Shown one piece after another: positions 47,401 through 57,345 of a DNA stretch of 64,000 nt. The stretch comes from Eutreptiella sp. 'Long Island Sound 2002' (taxonomy: Eukaryota > Euglenozoa > Euglenophyceae > Eutreptiales > Eutreptiaceae). Below the pieces are notes generated by a model, which saw only the letters and a program-made list of their open reading frames with translations, was not told where the DNA came from and ran no database searches. The stretch spans positions 58,317,408 to 58,381,407 of the forward strand of contig OZ038378.1 in assembly GCA_964036045.1 (NCBI GenBank). Reading direction: 5' to 3'. How positions within the stretch are numbered: position 1 is the first letter of the stretch; each line of letters begins with the position of its first letter. A program made the position numbers and the translations under genes.

Positions 47401-50400
47401 CTGGGCAGGACTCCCCGTCCCCCTAGGCCGGTGTGCCACGAATCTACATCCCCACAGGCCCTGCATGACACTCCGACCACCCCCTGGGCAGGACTCCCCA
47501 TCCCCCTAGGCCGATGTGCCCGGTTCTACATCCCCACAGGCCCTTCAGGACACTCCGACCACCCCCTGGGCAGGACTCCCCGCCCCTCAAGGCCGGTGTG
47601 CCCGGTTCTACCTCCCCGAAGCCCATGCAGGACACTCCGACCACCCCCTGTCAGGACTCCCCGTCCCCCCAGGCCGGTGTGCCCGGTTCTACCTCCCCAC
47701 AGGCCCTTGAGGACACTCCGACCACCCCCTGGGCAGGACTCCCGCCCCCCCAGGCCGGTGTGCCCGGTTCTACATCCCCATAGGCCCTTCAAGACACTCC
47801 GACCACCCCCTGGGCAGGACTCCCCGTCCCCCCAGGCCGGTGTACCCGAATCTACCTCCCCACAGGCCCTGCGTGACACTCTGACCACTCCCTGGGCAGG
47901 ACTCCCCGTCCCCCCAGGCCGGTTTGCTCGAATCTACATCCCCACAGGCCCTGCAGGACACTCCGACCACCCCCTGGGCAGACCTCCCCGTCCCCCTAGG
48001 CTGCTGTGCCCGGTTCTACATCCCCACAGTCCCTTCAGGACACTCCGACCACCCCCTGGGCGGAACTCCCCGTCCCCCTAGGCCGGTGTGCCCGGTTCTA
48101 CCTCCCCGAAGCCGATGCAGGACACTCCGACCACCCCCTGGGCAGGACTCCCCGCCCCCCCAGGCCGGTGTGCCCGGTTCTACATCCCCACAGGCCGTGC
48201 AAGACACTCCGACCACCCCCTGGGTAGGACTCCCCGCCCCCCCAGGCCGGTGTGCCCGGTTCTACATCCCCACAGGCCCTTCAAGACACTCCGACCACCC
48301 CCTGGGCAGGACTCCCCGTCCCCCCAGGCCGGTGTGCCCGAATCTACATCCCCACAGGCCCTGCAGGACACTCCGACCACCCCCTGGGCAGGACTCCCCG
48401 TCCCCCCAGGCCGGTGTGCCCGAATGTACATCCCCACAGGCCCTTCAGGACACTCCGACCACCCCGTGGGCAAGGCTCCCCATCCCCCCAGGCCGTGTGC
48501 CCGGTTCTACCTCCCCACAGGCCCTTCAGGACACTCCGACCACCCCTTGGGCAGGACTCCCCGTCCCCCCAGGCCGGTGTGCCCGAATCTACCTCCCCAC
48601 AGGCGTTGCGGGACACTCCAACCACCCCCTGGGCTGGAGTCGCCATCCCCCCAGGCCGGTGTGCCCGAATCTACCTCCCCACAGGCCTTGCAGGACACTC
48701 CGACCACCCCCTGGGCAAGACTCCCCATCCCCCCAGGCCAGTGTGCCCGAATCTACCTCCCCACAGGCCCTGCAGGACACTCCGACCACCCCCTGGGCAG
48801 GACTCCCCATCCCCTCAGGCCAGTATGCCCGAATCTACCTCCACACAGGCCCTGCAGGACACTCCGACCAACTCCTGGGTAGGACTCTCCATCCCCCCAC
48901 GCCGGTGCGCCTAAATCTACCTCCCCACAGGCCCTGCAGGACACTTCGACCACCCCCTGGGCAGGACTCCCCGTCCCCCCACGCCGGTGCGCCTAAAACT
49001 ACCTCCCCACAGGCCCTGCAGGACACTCCGACCACCCCCTGGGCAGGACTCCCCGTCCCCCCAGGCCGGTGTGCCCGAATGTACATCCCCACAGTCCTTC
49101 CAGGACACTCCGACCACCCCGTGGGCAAGGCTCCCCATCCCCCCAGGCCGTGTGCCCGGTTCTACCTCCCCACAGGCCCTTCAGGACACTCCGACCACCC
49201 CTTGGGCAGGACTCCCCGTCCCCCCAGGCCGGTGTGCCCGAATCTACCTCCCCACAGGCGTTGCGGGACACTCCAACCACCCCCTGGGCTCGACTCGCCA
49301 TCCCCCCAGGCCGGTGTGCCCGAATCTACCTCCCCACAGGCCCTGCAGGACACTCCGACCACCCCCTGGGCAAGACTCCCCATCCCCCCAGGCCAGTGTG
49401 CCCGAATCTACCTCCCCACAGGCCCTGCAGGACACTCCGACCACCCTCTGGGCAGGACTCCCCATCCCCTCAGGCCAGTATGCCCGAATCTACCTCCACA
49501 CAGGCCCTGCAGGACACTCCGACCAACTCCTGGGTCGGACTCTCCATCCCCTCATGCCGGTGCGCCTAAATCTACCTCCCCACAGGCCCTGCAGGACACT
49601 TCGACCACCCCCTGGGCAGGACTCCCCGTCCCCTCGGGCCGTTGTGCCCAAATCTACCTCCCCACAGGCCGTGCAGGACACTCTGACCACCCTCTGGGCA
49701 GGACTTCCCATCTCCCCAGGCCGGTGTGCCCAAATCTACATCCCCACAGGCCCTGCAGGACACTCTGACCACCCCCTGGGCAGGACTCCCCATCCCCCCA
49801 GGCCGGTGTGCCCGGTTCTACCTGCCCACAGGCGCTACAGATGACTCGGACCACCCCCTGGGCAGGACTCCCCATCTCCCCAGGCCGGTGTGCCCAAATC
49901 TACATCCCCACAGGCCCTGCAGGACACTCCGACCACCCCCTGGGCAGGACTCCCCCTCCCTCCAGGGTCGGTGCGCCTAAATGCACCTCCCCATAGGCCC
50001 TGCAGGACACTTCGACCACCCCCTGGGCAGGACTCCCCGTCCCCCCAGGTCGGTGTGGCCGAATCTACATCCCCAAAGGCCCTGCAAGACACTCCGACCA
50101 CCCCCCTGGCAGGACTCCCCGTCCCCCCACGCCGGTGTGCCCGGTTCTACATCCCCACAGGCCCTGGAGGACACTCCGATCAACCCCTGGGCGGAATTCC
50201 CCCGTCCCCCCAGGCCGGTGTGCCCGGTTCAAATTCCCCACGGGCCCTTCAGGACACTCCGACCACCCCCTGGGCCGGACTCCCCGTCCCCCCAGGGCGG
50301 TGTGCCTGGTTCTATATCCCCACAGGCCCCTGCTGGACACTCCGACCACCCCCTGGGCAGGACTCCCCGTCCCCCCAGGCCAGTGTGCCCGGTTCTACCT

Positions 50401-50717
50401 CCCCACAGGCCATGTAGGACACTCTGTCCACCCCGTGGGCAGGACTCCCCATCCCCCCAGGCGGCTATGCCCGAATCTACCTCCCCACAGGCCCTGGAGG
50501 ACACTTTGACCACCCCCTGGGCAGGACTCCCCGTCCCCCTAGGCCGGTGTGCCCGGTTCTACCTCCCCACAGGCCCTGCAGGACACTCCGACCACCTCCT
50601 GGGCAGGACTCCCCGTGCCCCCAGGTTGGTGTGCCCGGATCTACGTCCTCACAGGCCCTGTAGGACACTCCGACCACCCCGTGGGCAGGACTCCCCATCC
50701 CCCCAGGCCGGTGTGCC
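41482..50717 (+). repeat. Satellite array, 82-bp monomer, right block (~112 copies)
   Basis: This continues the left block in phase after the retrotransposon insertion. The same monomer boxes are present, with more GGTTCTACATCCCC and CAGGCCCTTCAGG variants than in the middle of the left block. Local shortened monomers occur near 42,890, 43,045 and 44,505, where the CATCCCCACCC or CCCAGG box joins directly to CTTCAAGACACTCC. A duplicated block with an offset of 655 bp covers about 48,344-49,560. The array ends abruptly at 50,717 against the 47-bp satellite. Confidence 0.96.
48344..49568 (+). repeat. Higher-order duplication, 8 monomers (655 bp offset)
   Basis: Markers such as CCCCAGGCCGTGTGCCCGG (one G short, near 48,487 and 49,142) and CACGCCGGTGCGCCTAAA (near 48,898 and 48,980) repeat in order, and most variants recur at +655 bp. 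The rare one-base deletion shared by both copies shows common descent. Confidence 0.75.
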
Positions 50718-52590
50718 AGGAGTTCCATTGCCCACTGCCCCCAGGCAGTGAGGCAGTGCATTGCAGGCGTTCTATCCCCCCTTGCCCACTGCCCCAGGGC
50801 AGTGAGGCGGTGCATTGCAGGAGTTGCACTGTCTATTGCTCTCAGGAAGTGAGGCAGTGCATTGCAGGAGTTGCACTGTCCAATCCCCCGAGGCAGTGAG
50901 GGACTTCATTTAAGGAGTTGCACTGCCCACCGTCCCCAGGCAGTGAGGCAGTGCGTTGCAGGAGTTGCACTGCCCAATGCCCCCAGCCAGTGAGGCAATT
51001 CATTACAGGAGTTGCACTGCCCACTGCCCCCAGGCAGTGTGGCAGTGCATTGGAGGAGTTAAACTGCCCACTGCCCCCAGGCAGCGAGGCAGTGCATTGC
51101 AGGAGTTGCGCTGCCCACTGCTCTCAGGAAGTGAGGCAGTGCATTGCAGGAGTTGCACTGTCCAATGCCCCGAGGCAGTGAGGGAGTTCATTACAGGAGT
51201 TGCACTGCCCACTGTCCCCAGGCAGTGAGGCAGTGCGTTGCAGGAGTTGCACTGCCCAATGCCCCCAGCCAGGGAGGCAATTCATTACAGGAGTTCCACT
51301 CCCCACTGCCCCCAGGGCAGTGAGGCAGTGCATTGCAGGAGTTCGACTACCCACTGCCCCCAGGCAGTGAGGCGGTGCATTACAGGAGTTGCACTGCCCA
51401 CTGCCCCGGGGCAGTGAGGCAGTGCATTGCAGGAGCTGCACTGTCCACTGCCTCCAGGCAGTGAGGCAGTGCATTGTAGGAGTTGCACTGCCCAATGCCC
51501 CCAGGCAGTGAGGCACTGCATTGCAGGAGTTGCACTGCCGACTGCTCCCAGGCAGTGAGGCAGTGCAATTCAGGAGTTCCACTGTCCACCGCCCCCAGGC
51601 AGTGAGGCACTGCATTGCAGGAGTTGCACTGCCCACTGCCCCCAGGCCGTGCGCAGTGTATTGCACGACTTCCACAGCCCACTGCCCCCAGGCAGTCGGG
51701 CAGTGCCTTGCAGGGGTTCCACGGCCCACTGCCCCCAGGCAGTGGGGCACAGTAATGCAGGAGTTGCACTGCCCACTGCCCCCAGGCAGTGCGGCAGTGT
51801 ATTGCAGGAGGTCCGCTGCCCGCTGCCCCCAGGCAGTGGGGCAGTGCATTGCAGGAGTTGCACTGCCCACTGCCCCCAGGCAGTGAGGCAGTGCATTGCA
51901 GGAGTTGCACTGCCCAGTGCCCGAGGGCAGTGAGGCAGTGCATTGCAGGAGTTGCACTGCCCACTGCCCCCAGGAAGTGAGGTAGTGCATTGCAGGAGTT
52001 CCACTGCCCACTGCCCCCATGCAGTGAGGCAGTGTATTGCAAGAGTTGCACCGCCCACTGCCCCTAGGCAGTCGGGCAGTGCGTTGCAGGGGTTCCACTG
52101 CCCACTGCCCCTAGGGAGTGGGGCAGAGTGATGCAGGAGTTCCACTGCCCACTGCCCCCAGGCAGTGCGGCAGTGCATTGCAGGAGGTCCACTGCCCACT
52201 GCCCCTAGGCAGTGAGGCAGTGTATTGCAGGAGTTCCACGGCCCACTGCGCCAGGGCAGCGGGGCAGTGCATTGCAGGAGTTGCACTGCCCACTGCCCCC
52301 ATGCAGCGGGGCAGTGCATTGCAGGAGTTGCCCTGCCCACTGCCCCCATGCAGTGAGGCAGTGCATTACAGGACTTCCACTGCCTCTTTGCCCCCTGGCA
52401 GTGAGGCAATGCATTGCAGGAGGTCCACTGCCCACTGCCCCCAGGGCAGTGAGGCAGTGCATTGCAGGACTTCCACTGCCTCACTGCCCCCAGGCCTCAC
52501 TGCCCCCAGGCAGTGAGGCAGCGCATTGCAGGAGTTCCACTGCCCACTGCCCCCAGGTAGTGAGGCAATGCATTGCAGGAGCTGCACGCA
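50718..52590 (+). repeat. Satellite array, 47-bp monomer (~40 copies)
   Basis: The unit reads in blocks CAGTGAGGCAGTGCATTGCA, GGAGTTGCACTGCC, CACTGCCCCCAGG and is 47 bp. Each unit contains the inverted repeat ACTGCC-CCCA-GGCAGT, extended imperfectly on both sides by further CACTGCC/GGCAGTG blocks, so the array can form regular hairpins on either strand. Copies differ at scattered positions (GGAGTTCCAC versus GGAGTTGCAC, TGCATTACAGG). It joins the 82-bp array with no unique spacer. Open frames through it are by-products of the repeat. Confidence 0.95.
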
Positions 52591-52768
52591 GGTAACAGCG
52601 CCTTCGGCACACCACACCACACCACACCACACCACACCACACCACACCACACCACACCACACCACACCACACCACACCACACCACACCACACCACACCAC
52701 ACCACACCACACCACACCACACCACACCACACCACACCAAACCACACCACACCAAAGCACACCACACC
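52591..52768 (+). mobile_element. LINE copy 0: last 18 bases plus (ACACC)n tail
   Basis: GGTAACAGCGCCTTCGGC, identical to the last bases of the LINE copies downstream, is followed by about 30 ACACC pentamers, with some AAACC/AAAGC variants near the end. It is joined to the 47-bp satellite on the left. This is an extremely 5'-truncated insertion or the remnant of one. Confidence 0.85.
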
Positions 52769-54438
52769 TGCCCAGCGACACCAGGCTCCACCGCCTCCTG
52801 GTGGCCCTCCTGGATATCCAAGTGCAGGTGGATGCGCCACTGCACGCCCAGCTGTGGGGCGACCACCGGCAGGAGTCCCTGGCCCAGCTCCAGCGCACTG
52901 GGGTCAGGGCGCCCACCGTCGTGTGGACGACAGCCCCCCCGACTGCCGCCTACTGGAACTGGGCCAGCACATCGCAGGCCCCTCTCGTGACGATCACCTC
53001 GACGCTGCCGCCGTTTCCGTGGATCGCCATAGCCCCGGCGGCGGTGGCGCGCTTCCAATATCCAGCGGAGTGCATGGCGCACAAATGCCCGGGGCACCCG
53101 CACAAGGGACCCCTCTATTACTCCCTCGATACGGTGGGGACAGTGCCAGCGGAGCTACACCAGGCCCTGCGCACCCACCTCAGGGAGCACCATGGGGACA
53201 TGGCCCTCCTGGCGCCCCACGGCCGGGCGACCGACCCCCCGCGAGTGTTGGCCCCTGAGACTCGCCCAGGCGTCTGGTTCCATGACCTGCCTGCGCTGGC
53301 GACCCTCCGAGGCAGTGTCGTGGCGGTGGATGCAGGGGCCACGCAGGCGGGTATGGCCATGGCCGGGGTCGTCCAGAGCGGGCCTGGGGAGTATCAGGCC
53401 CAGGTGGCGTCAGGAGTGGGCACCTCCCAGGAGGGGGAAGCGATGGCCCTCCTCTCGTATGCCCGCCGGCTGGCGACACAGCAGGGGGTTTACTGGCTGG
53501 TGCCGGACTCGGAGGCAGCAGTGGGGGCCCTTTGCACGTACCAGGAAGGAGGGCACTGCGGAGATGGCATCCACCACCTCTACGCCACTGTCCTAGGGGG
53601 GCAGCGCCTCTCCCCGAGGTCTGCCATCAATGTGGTGACCACACCGTCGCACTGGATCACGGACCTCAACGTCCGTGTGGACGCAGCGACGCGGGAGCCA
53701 CCGGAGGTAGACCTCACGTGGCTCCTCAGGCGCCCCTACTCATTTATCCCCCCAGTGCCCTTCCGCGACCAGTGCCAGCTCTCCCCGACGGCGCTGAGTG
53801 ACTGGTTGCAGGACCGGGCCTCCATACCGGCGCAAGCCATCTACGAGGCCCGCTGGGGGGTAAATTTCATGCCAGGGGGGGGCCTCCCCCTGGACTGGTT
53901 CGACCACGACCAGCAGCGCCACATCACGGCGCATCGCATGGACAACGTCCCGACCATGACCGTCCTGGCCCACCGTTCCTCCCACCGGGGCACGGTGCTG
54001 GATACAACGTGCCTCCCTTGCGGGACACAGCCCGAGACGGCGCCCCACCTGTGGGCCTGCTCGGCTCAATCGCACGAGTGGGGGCCAGCCCGCCGGCGCC
54101 TCGCAGCGTGGCTCGACCAGAAGGTGGGGCCACGGGCGGCCCCAATGCGTCACCAGCTGTGGGAACCGACTGTGCTGGAGCAGTGGGCGGCAGCCCTGCG
54201 GACCCCCTCCATGCAGCTGGCCCACCTGGAGTGTACGGGGCCCCACTCGCTGGGCACGGAGTTCCTCCGCCACGTCGTGGAGGAGTCCATACGGATCTGG
54301 TACGCCCACGCCAAGGCGCGTGCCACACTGCTGAAGGCCCGCCTGGGCCCGGGCAGCACGATGGCGTGGGCGTTGCAGGAGCTGCGCCTGCACCAGCAAG
54401 CAGAAAGGGAAGGGGTGCAGCGGGAGCTCCTGGAATAA
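52769..54438 (+). pseudogene. LINE ORF2 C-terminal fragment (RNase H and zinc finger)
   Basis: The frame encodes the last ~555 residues of the LINE polyprotein. It holds an RNase H domain (first Asp in VAVDAG, then EGEAMALL, VPDSEA and NVRVDAAT), then a CCHC motif near the C-terminus (CLPCGT...HLWAC) and an Arg/Leu-rich helical tail ending in TAA. RT and endonuclease are missing, so it cannot act alone. The frame reads on upstream through the ACACC repeat only because that repeat has no stops, which is not a real fusion. It differs from copy C by a few substitutions such as P for L in the CCHC motif. Confidence 0.88.
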
Positions 54439-54756
54439 GTGCGGTCGCCAGAGGCGAACTCACCAGGTCTCCCCGACTCCCCCTTCCCCTGCCGAGGCCT
54501 ACACACTTACGCACAGCGCACACACAACACACACAGCCCAGCCCGTTTACCTTTACCCGTGGGTAGACATCCCGGCCTTTTGCCCTTTGGTAACAGCGCC
54601 TTCGGCACACCACACCACACCACACCACACCACACCACACCACACCACACCACACCACACCACACCACACCACACCACACCACACCACACCACACCACAC
54701 CACACCACACCACACCACACCACACCACACCACACCACACCACACCACACCACACC
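52769..54756 (+). mobile_element. LINE copy A, 5'-truncated, with (ACACC)n tail
   Basis: It begins in the tail of copy 0 at TGCCCAGCGACACCAGG and matches copy C from 59,805 to its 3' end without an indel (1,670 bp to the stop codon in both). About ten amino-acid differences over some 555 codons mean a recent common source. The 3' UTR covers 54,439-54,606, and the ACACC tail covers 54,607-54,756 (30 units). Truncation at the 5' end is typical of target-primed reverse transcription. Confidence 0.93.
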
Positions 54757-55122
54757 TGCACCGCATCACAGTGCACCACGTCGTGGAGGAGTCCATACGG
54801 ATCTGGTACGCCCACGCCAAGGCGCGTGCCACACTGCTGAAGGCCCACCTGGGTCCGGGCAGCACGATGGCGTGGGCGTTGCAGGAGCTGCGCCTGCACC
54901 AGCAAGCAGAAAGGGAAGGGGTGCAGCGAGAGCTCCTGGAATAAGCGCGGTCGCCAGAGGCGAACTCACCAGGTCTCCCCGACTCCCCCTTCCCCTGCTG
55001 AGGCCTACACACTTACGCACGGCGCGCACACAACACACACAGCCCAGCCCGTTTACCTTTACCCGTGGGTAGACATCCCGGCCTTTTGCCCTTTGGTAAC
55101 AGCGCCTTCGGCACACCACACC
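54757..55122 (+). mobile_element. LINE copy B, severely truncated/deleted, two-unit tail
   Basis: After the tail of copy A come TGCACCGC, identical to the first bases of copy C, then 11 unmatched bases. From 54,776 the sequence matches the last 169 coding bases and the 3' UTR (copy C 61,306 onward). It therefore looks like a copy with both original ends and a very large internal deletion, although chance identity of eight bases cannot be excluded. Its tail is only ACACCACACC (55,113-55,122), because copy C begins there. Confidence 0.85.
54776..54944 (+). pseudogene. LINE ORF2 extreme C-terminus (fragment)
   Basis: About 55 codons of the ORF2 C-terminus (VVEESIRIWYAHAKARATLLKA and the Gln/Glu-rich end) close at the same TAA as in copies A and C. 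This is a non-functional fragment. Confidence 0.85.
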
Positions 55123-56245
55123 TGCACCGCCGGCAGCCGGCCGCGCCGACAGCCCGCCGGGCGAGCTGGGCCCGCACGAGTCCCGCCTGGCGGCGCTCAT
55201 CGCCGATACTGCCCTAGAGGAGGCGAACCCCTGCAAGGCCCTGGACGTCGCTGTCTTCCTGGACAGCGAACGCCTGTCGGCGGTGGGACGCCGCATGCGG
55301 GCGGCGGGCCAGGACCCCACCCCCGTCCCCGGCCCCCGTTCCCCGGAGGGAGACGGCCTCCCTCCCCTCCTGGCCCAGTATGCAAAGAGGACCCGCGAGG
55401 TGCTCCAGCTCGTGGGCTATACCCTGGGGGTCCCCTCCTTCTCCCTCTCCAGCTGGGAGGGAGATGCCATCCCGGCTCCTCACCCGCCGGGACTTGGGAT
55501 CACGGTGTATTACGTGATCGAGGGGAGGGTGCAGCTCCGCCTCCCCGCCCCCGAGGGCGGCACGCGCCCAGGGTGGTGGCTCCAGGCCATGGCATATGCG
55601 TATGCGTGGTCTGCCCCACCCCCGCCCCGGGCGGTCCCCCCGGATACCAGAGCCTTGGTGCTGGTATGCCAGTGCCCGGTACATGTCCCCCGGGGCACGC
55701 CGGCCACCGCCCCCCCCCCCCCGGTCCAAATCTGCGTCAAGCGCGGGGACCGGTACACCCCAGTCGACACGGCGAGCATGGACCTCGGGGACCACAGGGC
55801 CACCCTCACCCCATTCGGAGGCAACGCCCTGGCCATCGCTACGACCATGGTGGCCAGGGCCACCTACGACAGGGCTCGGGGGGGACTCGTCGTCGTCCCC
55901 TCGGCCCTGGGAGCCCAGCAGCTCCGCGACGCCGACTAGAAGGGATGGAGCGCCTCGTGGGTCAGCTACGCCCGGGCCCTCCAGCCGGCCAAGCCGGTCG
56001 GTTTCAAGGTCCTCGGGGCGCAGGCCCCGGCCCTGCGAGACTGGGTGCTCCCCAGGCTCACGGGCGAACGGCCAGCGGGGACTCCCTCCCTGACCAACGT
56101 GTTTGGCCTCATCGGGCGTGACCTGCGGGCGGCCCAGGAGGCAGCTGGCGGCTCGGCCACACACGCCGACCCCCAGGGCGGACCCACTTCCTCAGAGCCG
56201 GACCCGGAGCCGGAGCACCCCACTCCCCCGCAGTCCCAGAATTGA
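55123..56245 (+). pseudogene. LINE ORF1, interrupted by one TAG
   Basis: The frame is open from the 5' end of the element (residues such as PPGELGPHESRLAALIADTA) to a TAG at 55,937-55,939. It then stays open in the same frame with the same composition (KGWSASWVSYARALQPAKPVGF) to TGA at 56,243, about 370 codons in all. The C-terminus is acidic and Pro/Glu-rich (SSEPDPEPEHPTPP). There is no CCHC knuckle and I recognise no domain, so ORF1 is assigned from position. The TAG is either a disabling mutation or a recoded stop. The first ATG is at about 55,292, well inside the apparent protein. Confidence 0.65.
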
Positions 56246-57345
56246 GGGCACCCCGGAGGACGTGCACGCTGTGGGGTACCTGTGGCTCAACGTCTGGGAC
56301 CGGTACCTCCGGCAACGCCTCCTGGCGCAAGCCCTACACATGGCAGCGCGCCGCCCTACCCTCCTCGTCCTGGCTGAGGCCCAGTCCCGGGCAGGCCCCG
56401 AGGACCCCCCTTTTCAGGACTACGCCCGTCACGTCGTGCTCCCCGCCCACGGCAAGACATGGGGGGGGCCTGGAAGTATACGTCCGCACCGGGACGACCA
56501 CCCGGGCTTCCCTCCTCTGGGGCGCGGAGGATGCCAACGCCCTCCTCATGGAGGTCCTCACCCCGTGGGGTCGGCATCATGTGCTGGCAGCCCATGCCCC
56601 CCAGATCAGCATAGGCGTGGAGCCTTACGTGAGATGGTGGGCCGCCGTCTGGAGGGAGGTCACCTGCCTGGTCGACCCGACGACCGTCCTGGTTGTCGCG
56701 GACACCAACTCGGCGGCCCGACCGGCGGATAGAGGGACCCCGCGCCCCGAGGACACGGGCTACCGCACGTTCCTGAGGGCCTTCAACCTCAGGGACTTGG
56801 TGGACCTTCACCCGGTCCCGCAGGACACATACTCCTGCTTCCATGGAGCCGCGCGCTCCCGCATCGACACACCCGCCTGCCACAGCGAAGCGCAGTTCAC
56901 CATCGCCTCGTACCACTACTGGGCGAGCACCCTCCTCTCGGACCACCACGTCCCCCTCCTTCTCACCATCGCCTTCCCGGTGAACCGGCTGGACAAGCCC
57001 AGCCCCCATACGGTCTCCCGCACCCCGGAGTACCACCTGGTCCCAGTGGCCCTGTCCCCGGCCGACACGGCCCATTTCCACAACTCAATACTCCGCAGGA
57101 GAGCCTTGGACCCCCAGCTCGCCCCGATTCGGTGGCTGAAAGACCTGCAAAGGGCCATCTACGATTGGGCCCACGCCACGGGCAGGGTCCGAGCCCTCCG
57201 CTTCCGGCAGTACCGCCTCAAGACGCGCCCGGCGGAGCGAGCTCCCCCCTCGCGGGCTCCCCAGCAGCCCTTCCCAGCGCGCAGCACGCTCCCCACGGTG
57301 GGGCGTTTTACAGTGATGGCCCAGAGCATATTGGGCACCTCAGTG
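56246..57345 (+). pseudogene. LINE ORF2 part 1: APE-type endonuclease, frameshifted
   Basis: This domain should nick the target DNA. The N-terminal strand and catalytic Glu (LNVWDRY..., LLVLAEAQ with GAG at 56,376) are in one frame up to a run of eight G at 56,461-56,468. From there the sequence continues in the +1 frame with AHAPQIS, VADTNS (near 56,700), ARSRIDTPAC and SDHHVPLLL (near 56,938), which are the classical APE blocks including the Asp-His pair. One G too many in the homopolymer explains the shift, as mutation, sequencing error or slippage. Behind the domain the frame carries a basic linker (RALRFRQYRLK) and is left again near 57,345-57,375, where the RT frame opens. Confidence 0.8.

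Noticed and set aside
842-50717. CRISPR-like array
   Set aside because: The repeats are contiguous with no unique spacers, and the element content is eukaryotic.
52573-52768. Apparent fusion of a His/Thr-Pro repeat protein to the LINE fragment
   Set aside because: The frame just reads through the ACACC tail of the preceding LINE copy; no biological N-terminus is indicated.
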